A stretch of DNA of 64,000 nucleotides from an uncultured Collinsella sp. (GTDB lineage Bacteria > Actinomycetota > Coriobacteriia > Coriobacteriales > Coriobacteriaceae). Position numbers and translations under genes: made by a program. The stretch lies in NCBI GenBank assembly GCA_900757185.1, contig CAAEMX010000048.1, positions 1 through 64,000 of the forward strand. Direction: 5' to 3'. A model generated the notes under the pieces. It searched no databases and was not told the origin of the DNA. It worked only from the letters and a program-made list of their open reading frames with translations. Below are positions 33,204-41,060 of the stretch, in pieces; the first letter of the stretch is position 1; each line of letters starts with the position of its first letter.

Positions 33204-35120
33204 ATGGAAGAGGCCTATCGTCAAGCACGCAAGCGCGGCGAGCAGGGACGCCGTCACGCCATCAGCCAAAGCGAGCACCCGTACCTTACGGACCTCGATA
33301 GCCTCGTTGCCCAGCTCCCCTTAGGTCAGCGAGAGAGCGTCGGCCTAAGGGACATTCCGCTCGAAATGGTCGTCGGCACGGTTACCAAGGGTCGTCAGTC
33401 TGCCTTTTCGTGCAACTTTATGCCCCTGTTGCCATTTAACACCGAGTTCGCCCGCAAGTGGTCCAACCTCTACGACATCCAGGTGACCGAGGGCTATCGC
33501 GACCCCATCATCGTCACCGAGTTCATGCATCGGTTTTACGTCCAGGAGGGCAACAAGCGCGTCAGCGTCCTCAAATTCCTGGACGCCCCGACGGTTTCGG
33601 CCAAGGTCACCCGTCTCTACCCCAGCAAATGGGATTCCGTCGAAAGTCGCCTGTACGGCGAGTTCTGCGCGTTTTGGCGCGTCTGCCCCCTATACGAGAT
33701 CGAGTTCTCGCGCGAGGGAAGCTACGAGACGCTCGCCAAGATGCTCGGCCAGGACCTTGTCGAAAAGTGGCCACAGAAAAAGGTCGACTACCTGCGCCAC
33801 ACCTTCCTACTCTTTAAACGCGCCTACCTGCGCGCCGGCGGCGACCATCTGGACATTACGCCCGCCGACGCCATGCTCGTCTACCTCAACGTGTACAACC
33901 AGGACCGCCTGCTGGATACGCCGACGGACATCGTCGTAAACCGCCTGTGCAAGATTTGGCGCGAGCTGATCATTGCCGGCAAAAATGACGAGGACAAGGT
34001 CGATCTTGTCGAGGCACCGAGCGTCGATGAGGAAGAGACACCCGCCAAGTCCACCTCCGGCGTGCTCAACTTCTTTATGGGCAAGACCGTCTACTCGGCT
34101 GCCAACCCCCTGCGCATCGCCTTTATCCATGAATTCCCCTGCGTTACGTCGAGCTGGGACAGCCTGCACGACCAGGGGCGCCAGTATCTCGACGAGCACT
34201 TTGGCGGCATCGTGCGCACCGAGGCATTCGAGGACTGCCACGATCCGGACATGTTCTACGCCGCCGTGGAAACGGCTGTCAAACATGGAGACAACGTCAT
34301 CTTCTCGACCTCGCACCGTCTGATGGAATACACGCTCAGGGCAGCCGTTGAGTATCCCCAGGTGCGGTTTCTCAACTGCTCTATCGGCCTTCCCCACCAA
34401 AGCGTCCGTTCGTACTTTGGCAAGATGTACGAGGCCAAGTTCCTCCTGGGCGCCCTTGCCGCCAGTATGGCGGACAACCATCGCATTGGTTACCACGCGT
34501 CCGTCTTTGCGTCGGGCGCGCTTAGCGAGATCAACGCCTTTGCGATTGGCGCCTCGCTGCTCGACCCCCGCGCGCAAATTATCCTGACCTGGGGCGATGT
34601 GCCCGCCGGCGGTCTTGCCGAGGCCATGTGCCGCGAAGGCGTGAGCGTTATGACCGGCGCTGACATGTCCAAGTCGCTCGAAGACCCTACGGCCTACGGA
34701 CTCCACCGCCTGGTCGATGGCAAGGTCGTCGGCATCGCCATGCCGGTATGGAACTGGGGCCGATACTACGAGCTTATCGTGCGAAGCCTGCTGCACGGCA
34801 CCTGGGATGAGACCAGTGACGACAGCCAGGTTCGTGCCGTCAACTACTGGTATGGTATGAGCTCGGGCATCATCGACATTCGCTACGCTCCGGGCCTGCC
34901 CTATCAGACGCGCAAGCTTGTTCAGCTGCTCCGCAATGGCATCGTCGAGGGCTCCATCAATCCATTTGGCGGCGAGCTCCATAGCCAAGACGGCGTGGTG
35001 CAGATCGAGGGCTTTCCCCCACTGCCGAGCACGCAAATCGTCGAGATGGACTGGCTGGCCGACAACGTGGTGGGCACCATTCCACAACTCGACGATGAGC
35101 CGAAAGTCCGCGCCCTATGA
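33204..35120 (+). CDS. cytoplasmic BMP-like protein with ParB-like N-terminal region
   Basis: A 638-residue protein without signal peptide or lipobox. The N-terminal third contains VTEFMHRFYVQEGNKRVSVLKFLDAPTVSAKV, resembling the ParB/sulfiredoxin-type fold. From about residue 300 the sequence resembles PnrA/Med-type BMP binding proteins (RIAFIHEFPCVTSSWDSLHDQGRQYLDEHFG, NVIFSTSHRLMEYTLRAAVEYPQVRFLNCS, GALAASMADNHRIGYHAS, ILTWGDVPAGG). BMP domains normally bind purine nucleosides outside the cell, so an intracellular one suggests a sensor role; this is inference. Its stop overlaps the start of the phosphoesterase gene (ATGA). Confidence 0.8.
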   Translation: MEEAYRQARKRGEQGRRHAISQSEHPYLTDLDSLVAQLPLGQRESVGLRDIPLEMVVGTVTKGRQSAFSCNFMPLLPFNTEFARKWSNLYDIQVTEGYRDPIIVTEFMHRFYVQEGNKRVSVLKFLDAPTVSAKVTRLYPSKWDSVESRLYGEFCAFWRVCPLYEIEFSREGSYETLAKMLGQDLVEKWPQKKVDYLRHTFLLFKRAYLRAGGDHLDITPADAMLVYLNVYNQDRLLDTPTDIVVNRLCKIWRELIIAGKNDEDKVDLVEAPSVDEEETPAKSTSGVLNFFMGKTVYSAANPLRIAFIHEFPCVTSSWDSLHDQGRQYLDEHFGGIVRTEAFEDCHDPDMFYAAVETAVKHGDNVIFSTSHRLMEYTLRAAVEYPQVRFLNCSIGLPHQSVRSYFGKMYEAKFLLGALAASMADNHRIGYHASVFASGALSEINAFAIGASLLDPRAQIILTWGDVPAGGLAEAMCREGVSVMTGADMSKSLEDPTAYGLHRLVDGKVVGIAMPVWNWGRYYELIVRSLLHGTWDETSDDSQVRAVNYWYGMSSGIIDIRYAPGLPYQTRKLVQLLRNGIVEGSINPFGGELHSQDGVVQIEGFPPLPSTQIVEMDWLADNVVGTIPQLDDEPKVRAL

Positions 35121-35827
35121 AGATCCTTGCCATAGCCGATACCGAAGAGCGATGCCTATGGGAGTGCTTTCGCAAGGAGCGCTTTGAGGGTGTCGACCTG
35201 ATTTTGTCCGCTGGCGATCTGGATCCGGACTATCTTGAGTTTTTGGTCACGGTCATCAACAAACCGCTTATCTACGTACGCGGCAACCACGACGACCGCT
35301 ATGCACGTCATGCACCGGGCGGATGTATTTGTGTCGAAGACACCGTGTACGTGTATCGCGGCGTCCGCATTGCGGGGCTTGGCGGCTCCATGCGCTATCG
35401 AGACGGTGCCAACATGTATACCGAGCGCGAGATGGCAAAACGCATGCGCAAGCTATCGCGAAAAATCGCACTGGTAGACGGATGCGATATTCTACTTACC
35501 CATGCACCCGTCGCAGGCATGGGCGACCTGGACGACCTGCCGCATCGAGGATTCGAGTGCTTTAATGCGGCTCTTGAGTCTTGGGGTCCCGACTATATGA
35601 TTCACGGGCATGTGCACCAAAGCTACGGCCCCAACTTTCAACGCGAGCGCCAACACCCATGCGGAACGAAGATTGTCAACGCCTGCGGCTATACCAAGAT
35701 CGAAATTGACGAGGCGCGCTACCCCACGCGCGGTTGGAAGGCCGCTTGGCTCAACTCGCAAACCATGCGCCGCGAGCTCAAACGCCACGAAGCAATCGAG
35801 TCTTCAACCGCCAGAACCCCCTGGTAA
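35117..35827 (+). CDS. calcineurin-like metallophosphoesterase
   Basis: A 236-residue phosphoesterase with the family metal ligands: IADTEE (a variant of DxH), AGDLDPDY, RGNHDDRY, THAPVAGMGDLDD and HGHVHQSYG. The first motif has Asp but Glu where His is usual, which may alter metal binding. It overlaps the preceding BMP-like gene by four bases, so the two are translationally coupled and probably act together, perhaps on a nucleotide-type ligand (inference). No signal peptide; cytoplasmic. Confidence 0.87.
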   Translation: MKILAIADTEERCLWECFRKERFEGVDLILSAGDLDPDYLEFLVTVINKPLIYVRGNHDDRYARHAPGGCICVEDTVYVYRGVRIAGLGGSMRYRDGANMYTEREMAKRMRKLSRKIALVDGCDILLTHAPVAGMGDLDDLPHRGFECFNAALESWGPDYMIHGHVHQSYGPNFQRERQHPCGTKIVNACGYTKIEIDEARYPTRGWKAAWLNSQTMRRELKRHEAIESSTARTPW

Positions 35828-35835
35828 CTGCCAAC

Positions 35836-35874
35836 AACCACCACGAAGGGGATAGGCACCTTTATGGTGGTTTT
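35836..35874 (+). repeat. family D hairpin, copy D4
   Basis: Stem ACCACCACGAAGG / CCTTTATGGTGGT around GGATAGGCA, 9 bases past the phosphoesterase stop. It is followed by TGACTCGTCCGACCTGTCC, also found after copy D5. Confidence 0.75.
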
Positions 35875-35941
35875 GCTGACTCGTCCGACCTGTCCATCAC
35901 GGTGCTTGTGTAATTAACGAGAACACTCATTGTTTTGTAAG

Positions 35942-35968
35942 GACGGCGCTCACGTGCCGTCTTTTTTT
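35942..35968 (+). terminator. terminator upstream of the second sigma gene
   Basis: Stem GACGGC / GCCGTC followed by seven Ts. It insulates the sigma operon from the phosphoesterase unit. Confidence 0.7.
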
Positions 35969-36059
35969 GTCAACTTATGCAGTCTCGACCGTGTTGTATG
36001 TAGAGGGACCTCGCGAGACGCCTTCCCTATATCCACCACGACCAATTGGAGGTGACACT

Positions 36060-36620
36060 ATGCCTGCACGCCGTAACCGCAATAGCACGCTCCGATGCGA
36101 TGCCGATCAGATCGAGCGGGAAGCAAAGCGCTTGGTCGACACGTATTCCGACCTCATCCTTCGATTGTGCTATTCGGCCCTTGGATCCGCTGACGACGCT
36201 CAAGACATCTGCCAGGACACGCTGATCAAGATTCTCCAACGCACTCAACCGTTCGACTCGCTCGAACACGAACGTGCTTGGGTGATCCGAGTCGCACTGA
36301 ACGCATGTCGCGATATCGGCCGTACGCACGCGAATCACCCGGTTGTCGACCTCGATTCGCTCCCCGATTTCTGCGCACCCGTAACACATACCGAGCAAGA
36401 ATTCGCGCAACGCGACTGCGCCATTCTTTCCGCTGTCACGGCCCTGCCTCAAGCACAGCGCATCGCCATCTTTTTGCACTACTACGCAGGCATGAGCATC
36501 AGGGAAATCGCAGACGCCGTTCACGCGACGCCAGCTGCAACCGCCCAGCACCTTAGCCGCGGACGTGCGTCACTTCGGCTTACCTTGAAAGGAGACCACA
36601 ATGACTACGAATTCGAATGA
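36060..36620 (+). CDS. ECF-type RNA polymerase sigma factor, second copy
   Basis: A 186-residue sigma-70 family protein with region 2 (YSDLILRLCYSALGSADDAQDICQDTLIKIL), the W-containing HERAWVIRVALNACRD, and region 4 (LPQAQRIAIFLHYYAGMSIREIADAVHATPAATAQHLSRGRASL). The ATG at 36060 is preceded by GGAGGTGACACT; an ATG 31 codons upstream lacks a site. It shares layout with the sigma at 1102-1620 but is divergent in sequence, so the two are likely distinct sigma factors. It overlaps the DUF4179-like gene by 20 bases. Confidence 0.9.
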   Translation: MPARRNRNSTLRCDADQIEREAKRLVDTYSDLILRLCYSALGSADDAQDICQDTLIKILQRTQPFDSLEHERAWVIRVALNACRDIGRTHANHPVVDLDSLPDFCAPVTHTEQEFAQRDCAILSAVTALPQAQRIAIFLHYYAGMSIREIADAVHATPAATAQHLSRGRASLRLTLKGDHNDYEFE

Positions 36621-37731
36621 CTATCGCCACGCCCTGGAGCACATTTCGTTTACCGATAATGCGAAGCAGCACATGGCAAACTCGATTGCTCAGTCCGTCG
36701 CCTCGAGCGATGCGGCGACCGCTCAAAGCAACTTTAATGGCACGCGACGCAAGCCGCGCATCGCCCGCCATCCCGTAAGAACAGTCGCTCGCATTGCCGC
36801 TGTAACGGCAGTCCTCGCTATCGTCATTGGAGGCGCTGGCACGGCCATGGCAACAGGCGTCCTGCCGCTTCCTTCTGACATGCTTTCCGACATCTTTGAC
36901 GGACCTGCTTCTCAAACCGAGATCATCGACCGTATTGGCCGGCCCGTCGGTGCTAGCTGCTCCAACAACGGAGTCACCGTGACCGCCGACGCCATCATGG
37001 GCGACAAGGATATGGTTACCATCGCCTATACGCTTACGTTCGACGATCCCGCTGCCCTGAAAAAGCTTTCCGAGCCGGGCGAGAACGGAACTATCGCCGG
37101 AAGTGTCGATGGAAACGTATACGTTGATGGCGAGCATGGCGGCCAAGGCCAATCATGGCTCATTGACAAGAACCCCAATGACTCCAGCATTCAATACTTT
37201 GCACAGTTCAGCGTTGAATCACCCGGCCTTATGGGCAGGACCGTCCGCACGCATATCAACTCTCTCGTTGTGCCACGTGCTGGCAAAGAGCTTCCCGAGT
37301 ATAAGAAAATACTTACGGGCCCATGGGATCTTAAGTTCCAGCTGAATTACGAAGATACATCCGTTACGATTCCCGCGCCCAAATTGGTCAACTTTAACGG
37401 CACCAAGGCGACGATTCAAGAGGCCACCGTATCCTGCGTTGGCGTTTCAGTCCGCTACAACATAGATCGTTCCATCGAACACGACAACAACAGCGGCAAG
37501 ATGTCTCAAAACATGGAGGAGTCTATGGATGCCGTTGGCAACATACCCCTCATCGTGACGTTCAAAGACGGTCATGTTGAGGACGCAACCAGCCACAGCG
37601 GCTATTTCGCAAATAAACTGGATAACGGCACCACTGATGTCCACAAGACCTGGCCGTTCTCGCAAGTTTGTGACACAGACAAGATTGCAAGCGTACAAAT
37701 TGGCGATACGGTCATTCCCATGAATTCGTAA
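36601..37731 (+). CDS. DUF4179-like membrane protein, probable anti-sigma partner, second copy
   Basis: A 376-residue protein with a cytoplasmic N-terminus, a single membrane segment at about residues 66-86 (IAAVTAVLAIVIGGAGTAMAT) and a long extracytoplasmic domain with several beta-strand stretches (DMVTIAYTLTFDD, DLKFQLNYEDTSVTIP, IPLIVTFKDG). AAAGGAG lies before the ATG inside the sigma gene. The topology suggests it ties the sigma factor to an envelope signal. Same arrangement as 75-1620 on the other strand. Confidence 0.78.
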   Translation: MTTNSNDYRHALEHISFTDNAKQHMANSIAQSVASSDAATAQSNFNGTRRKPRIARHPVRTVARIAAVTAVLAIVIGGAGTAMATGVLPLPSDMLSDIFDGPASQTEIIDRIGRPVGASCSNNGVTVTADAIMGDKDMVTIAYTLTFDDPAALKKLSEPGENGTIAGSVDGNVYVDGEHGGQGQSWLIDKNPNDSSIQYFAQFSVESPGLMGRTVRTHINSLVVPRAGKELPEYKKILTGPWDLKFQLNYEDTSVTIPAPKLVNFNGTKATIQEATVSCVGVSVRYNIDRSIEHDNNSGKMSQNMEESMDAVGNIPLIVTFKDGHVEDATSHSGYFANKLDNGTTDVHKTWPFSQVCDTDKIASVQIGDTVIPMNS

Positions 37732-37849
37732 CGCTACGCGGCTCGTATATGCACCCGGTTCCGCACTTCGCGTCTAAAGATGCGCTGTCATCGAGCAGCG
37801 TGAGCGCAAGGCCGCCCGTATGGTCGGCTGGGAACACCTCGTTGCGCTA

Positions 37850-37890
37850 AAAACCACCACGAAGGGGACCGGCACCTTTGTGGTGGTTTT
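37850..37890 (+). repeat. family D hairpin, copy D5
   Basis: Stem AAAACCACCACGAAGG / CCTTTGTGGTGGTTTT around GGACCGGCA, followed by TGACTCGTCCGACCTGTCC as in copy D4. It lies 120 bases past the DUF4179-like gene in a 350-base gap without genes. Confidence 0.75.
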
Positions 37891-37915
37891 ACTGACTCGT
37901 CCGACCTGTCCCAAC

Positions 37916-37982
37916 GGTCTGTCTCAATCTGTAACAGGTAGGGCCCAAATAATCGGTTAGCTGTTACAGATCGAGACAGACC
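37916..37982. repeat. family B palindrome, copy B1
   Basis: Arms GGTCTGTCTCAATCTGTAAC(AG) and (CT)GTTACAGATCGAGACAGACC enclose about 23 bases. The arms are complementary with one mismatch. Confidence 0.75.
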
Positions 37983-38000
37983 ACGGATGCTCGGCCGAAA

Positions 38001-38057
38001 ATCTCAATCTGTAACAGGTAGGAACGATTTTGCCCCTTAGATGTTACAGATTGAGAT
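38001..38057. repeat. family B palindrome, copy B2
   Basis: Arms ATCTCAATCTGTAACA and TGTTACAGATTGAGAT are perfect complements around a 25-base centre. It lies directly downstream of the leuB remnant. Confidence 0.75.
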
Positions 38058-38082
38058 ATTTGACAGCTTGAATCGGCATCGC

Positions 38083-38722
38083 CTACAGCGCGGCGACGAC
38101 CTTGTCGCCCATCGTCGTGGTGCCGAGGATCTTATCTGCCGGGGTGTTGACATCGGCGATGTCACGGGTGCGCCAGCCCTCGTCGAGCACGCGCGCCACG
38201 GCGCTCTCGATCCACGCGGCTTGCTCGCCCATGTCGAGCGCGTAGGTCAGCAGCATCGCCACCGACAAGATTTGAGCCAGCGGATTGGCCACGCCGAGCC
38301 CCGCGATGTCAGGAGCGCTGCCAGCGCTCGGCCCAAACAGCGATACGCCATCATCCAGCGAGGCAGAGGCAAGCATACCGAGCGATCCGGTAATCTGAGC
38401 CGCCTCATCGGACAGGATGTCGCCGAACATGTTCTCCGTCACCACGACGTCAAAGTCTGCCGGTCGACTGATGAGCTGCATGGCGGCGTTGTCGACGAGC
38501 AGGTCCTCAAGCTCCACGTCGGAGTACTCCTCGTCTTGCACGCGATGCACGATCTCGCGCCACATGCGGCTCGTCTCCAGCACGTTGCGCTTATCAACGC
38601 TCGTCACCTTGCCGCGACGTTTGCGCGCCGCCTCAAATGCCTGGCGCGCAATGCGCTCAATCTCGTACTCGCGATACTCCATCACGTCGACAGCACGCTG
38701 ACCGGCCGCACCCGCAGCGCCC
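38083..38722 (-). pseudogene. leuB: 3'-isopropylmalate dehydrogenase, C-terminal remnant
   Basis: About 207 codons matching the C-terminal half of LeuB: RAVDVMEYREYEIERIARQAFEAARKRRGKVTSVDKRNVLETSRMWREIV, then AAMQLISRPADFDVVVTENMFGDILSDEAAQ and GSAPDIAGLGVANPLAQILSVAMLL. The N-terminal half with the NAD and substrate loops is absent. Upstream it runs directly into the leuA remnant, so the end of leuA, leuC, leuD and the start of leuB have been deleted (assuming the common gene order). It keeps its natural stop codon. Confidence 0.88.
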
Positions 38723-39289
38723 GCGCAGGTCACGGATGCGGGCGCCAAAGTCCCACGGCATGTTGTAGCCCATCGTATCGGGGATGTTCACGACCGTGGC
38801 ACCGGCCTTTACGGCCGCCTCGATAATGCGCACCAGAAACTCCTGATCGGAGCGGCCGGCATCCTCGGCATAAAACTCAACATCGTCAACGAACTTGCGA
38901 GCATGTTTGACGGCATGGATCGCTCACTCAATTGCCCTTTCCTCAGTCATATGGAGCTTGTCGCGCAGGTGACTGGTGCTCACACCCAGCCCTGTATGGA
39001 TACGGGGCCTCTGGGCCGTTTTGAGCGCCTCTGCAGCCACTTCGATATCCCTGTCGACAGCGCGCGTCAGGCCGCATACCGTGCATCGGTCGCCCGCAAT
39101 CTTGCCAATCTCCTGTACGGAGCGAAAGTCACCAGGACTCGAGATGGGAAAGCCCGCCTCGATAACGTCCACGTTCATGCGCACCAGCTGGCGGGCGATG
39201 AAGAGCTTTTCCTCGGTATTCATGCTGGCGCCCGGCGACTGCTCACCGTCGCACAGGGTGGCGTCAAAGATTGTGATTTTGCGGCTTAT
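38723..39289 (-). pseudogene. leuA: 2-isopropylmalate synthase, N-terminal remnant
   Basis: About 189 codons of LeuA: ITIFDATLCDGEQSPGASMNTEEKL, then VDVIEAGFPISSPGDF, HARKFVDDVEFYAEDAGRSDQEFL and VVNIPDTMGYNMPWDFGARIRDL. Four lesions are visible. The start codon position five bases after AGGAGG reads ATA. The catalytic Arg of LRDGEQ is Cys (TGC). An in-frame TGA lies at 38924-38926. The C-terminal part is deleted at about 38723, where leuB sequence begins. An open stretch survives at 38927-39223. Confidence 0.9.
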
Positions 39290-39352
39290 ATGTTCCTCCT
39301 GATTGACCGTTTTATGACAGATGGCTTTCAGGAGAGAGAAGGCCTAGAGATA

Positions 39353-39411
39353 GAAAAATACCCGTGTCGCTCATCACGCCTGAAAGCGGCAGACGATAGC
39401 GCACCCGGGTA
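39353..39411 (-). terminator. leu operon attenuator
   Basis: On the minus strand TACCCGGGTGCGCT pairs imperfectly with AGCGACACGGGTA and is followed by TTTTTC. It lies between the leader peptide stop and the leuA remnant, as in classical amino-acid attenuation. Confidence 0.75.
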
Positions 39412-39440
39412 CAACAAATCGTTATAGCGAGATTACAACC

Positions 39441-39500
39441 CTAGCGCGCTATCCAATCTAGTAGCGCTAGGCCTAGGAGCTGTTGCGTGTTCTTAAACAT
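39441..39500 (-). CDS. leuL: leucine operon leader peptide
   Basis: A 19-residue peptide, MFKNTQQLLGLALLDWIAR, with GGGAG six bases before the ATG. Five of the residues are Leu, four of them using CTA, which is rare in this high-GC genome; this is the expected ribosome-stalling cluster. The terminator at 39353-39411 follows 30 bases after the stop. When leucyl-tRNA is scarce, stalling would prevent termination and allow leuA expression. The genes it once controlled are broken. Confidence 0.8.
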   Translation of the reverse strand: MFKNTQQLLGLALLDWIAR

Positions 39501-39525
39501 GTTGGGCTCCCTTCGGCCTCGGGTA

Positions 39526-39554
39526 GTACTACATCGCGCTAAAGTACAACACAA
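39526..39554 (-). promoter_or_regulatory. probable leu operon promoter
   Basis: On the minus strand TTGTGT and TAGTAC are spaced by 17 bases, ending 25 bases before the leader peptide ATG. Confidence 0.5.
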
Positions 39555-39556
39555 GT

Positions 39557-39597
39557 AAAACCACCACAAGGGTGCCTGTCCCCTTCGTGGTGGTTTC
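39557..39597 (-). repeat. family D hairpin, copy D6 (opposite orientation)
   Basis: Stem AAAACCACCACAAGGG / CCCTTCGTGGTGGTTT around TGCCTGTC, the reverse complement of the D core GGACAGGCA. It lies directly upstream of the leu promoter. Confidence 0.75.
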
Positions 39598-39612
39598 GTT
39601 GACTCAAAAGCA

Positions 39613-39648
39613 AGAGACCCGGTCCTGCACGAGGCAGAACCGGGTCTC
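39613..39648 (-). terminator. rplA terminator
   Basis: Stem GAGACCCGGTTCTGC...GCAGGACCGGGTCTC on the minus strand followed by TTGCTTTTG, 38 bases past the rplA stop. Confidence 0.85.
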
Positions 39649-39686
39649 TTTAGCAATGCTTGCTTTGCTCAGGCAGTAACTGTTAG

Positions 39687-40394
39687 TTACTCAGCCAGGA
39701 AGTCGCGCTGGATAGCGGGATCGACCTTGACGCCAGGGCCCATGGTGGAAGACACGGAGATGGACTTGACGTACTTGCCCTTAGCAGAAGAGGGCTTGAC
39801 GCGCAGGATCTCGGTGTACAGGGCAGCGTAGTTCTCGACGAGCTGCTGCTCGGTGAAGGACTTCTTGCCCAGGGGCACGTGGCAGATGCCGTAGCGGTCG
39901 GCGCGGTACTCAACGCGGCCAGCCTTGAGCTCGGAGACCATCTTGGCGACGTCCATGGTCACGGTGCCGAGCTTAGGGTTCGGCATGAGGCCACGGGGAC
40001 CAAGGATCTTACCGATGCGGCCAACCTTGGCCATCATGTTCGGCGTAGCGATAGCAGCGTCGAAGTTGATCTCGCCCTTCTGGATCTGGGCGACGAGCTC
40101 GTCGGAACCGATGATGTCGGCGCCGGCAGCCTCGGCCTCACGGGCCTTCTCGCCCTCGGCGAAGACGGCAACACGAACGGTCTTGCCGGTGCCGTGGGGC
40201 AGGGAGATGGAGCCACGGATGTTCTGGTCAGCCTTACGAGTATCAATGCCCAAACGGAAGTGGGCCTCGACGGTCTCGTCGAACTTGGCGGTGTCGAGCT
40301 CCTTGATGAGCTTGGCAGCCTGAAGGGGGGTGTAGAGCGTGGCGCGGTCGATCTTTTCGGCAGCGGCGTTATAGCTCTTACCATGCTTAGCCAT
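39687..40394 (-). CDS. rplA: 50S ribosomal protein L1
   Basis: A 235-residue L1 protein that binds 23S rRNA at the E-site stalk. Family segments: NIRGSISLPHGTGKTVRVAVFAEGEKA, GADIIGSDELVAQIQKGEINFDAAIATPNMM, LGPRGLMPNPKLGTVT and KAGRVEYRADRYGICHVPLGK. The ATG at 40392-40394 is eight bases from AGGAGG; the ATG two codons earlier is only two bases from it. It follows rplK and ends at a strong terminator. Autogenous repression through an L1 site in the rplK leader is the usual control but was not located. Confidence 0.96.
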   Translation of the reverse strand: MAKHGKSYNAAAEKIDRATLYTPLQAAKLIKELDTAKFDETVEAHFRLGIDTRKADQNIRGSISLPHGTGKTVRVAVFAEGEKAREAEAAGADIIGSDELVAQIQKGEINFDAAIATPNMMAKVGRIGKILGPRGLMPNPKLGTVTMDVAKMVSELKAGRVEYRADRYGICHVPLGKKSFTEQQLVENYAALYTEILRVKPSSAKGKYVKSISVSSTMGPGVKVDPAIQRDFLAE

Positions 40395-40511
40395 GTGCAT
40401 TACCTCCTGTGGTTAAACGGGCGTGAGCCCTCCCACATCGTATCGTGTGCCCTATTGCACACATTTAACGGGCGCCCCGGTCGGAGCACCCGTCGTTACC
40501 ATAAGAAATCG

Positions 40512-40940
40512 TTACTCAGCGATGGTGACGCCCATGGAACGGGCGGTACCGGCGATGATCTTCTTGGCGGCGTCAATGTCGTTGGCATTGAGGTCCGGCA
40601 TCTTGATCTCGGCGATCTTGGTGAGCTGCTCCTGGGAGAGCTGACCAACCTTGTCGGCCTGGGGCTTAGCGGAACCAGACTTAAGGTTCAGCTCCTTCTT
40701 GATGAGGTGAGCCGCCGGCGGGGTCTTGGTGATGAAGGAGAAGGACTTGTCCTCGTAGACAGAGATCTCAACGGGGATGATGTCGCCCTTCTTGTCCTGC
40801 GTCTCGGCGTTAAAGGCCTGGCAGAACTGCATGATGTTCACGCCAGCAGCGCCCAGGGCGGGGCCGACGGGAGGAGCGGGGTTAGCTGCACCAGCAGGAA
40901 TCTGGAGCTTAATGACGTTGGCAACCTTCTTCTCAGCCAT
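40512..40940 (-). CDS. rplK: 50S ribosomal protein L11
   Basis: A 142-residue L11 protein of the GTPase-associated centre. The N-terminal domain shows VIKLQIPAGAANPAPPVGPALG and GVNIMQFCQAFNAETQ. PPAAHLIKKELNLKSGS and the C-terminal rRNA-binding IKMPDLNANDIDAAKKIIAGTARSMGV follow. The ATG at 40938-40940 is six bases from AAAGGA; the ATG at 40944-40946 abuts it. It is followed by rplA in the conserved nusG-rplK-rplA order. Confidence 0.96.
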   Translation of the reverse strand: MAEKKVANVIKLQIPAGAANPAPPVGPALGAAGVNIMQFCQAFNAETQDKKGDIIPVEISVYEDKSFSFITKTPPAAHLIKKELNLKSGSAKPQADKVGQLSQEQLTKIAEIKMPDLNANDIDAAKKIIAGTARSMGVTIAE

Positions 40941-41060
40941 GGTCATTCCTTTCGAATCACGAGTGTGAAGTACTTGCTATATCGTAAGCACGCACGTGTT
41001 AGAAGCACTCCTGAGATGAGCAGTCACAGAAGAAGCACGCTCGCGCGAACGGACGAAAAC

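Noticed and set aside
38903..39427. A plus-strand 174-codon frame across the leuA remnant and attenuator
   Set aside because: It is antisense to recognisable leuA sequence and shows no domain; it runs through the attenuator stem.
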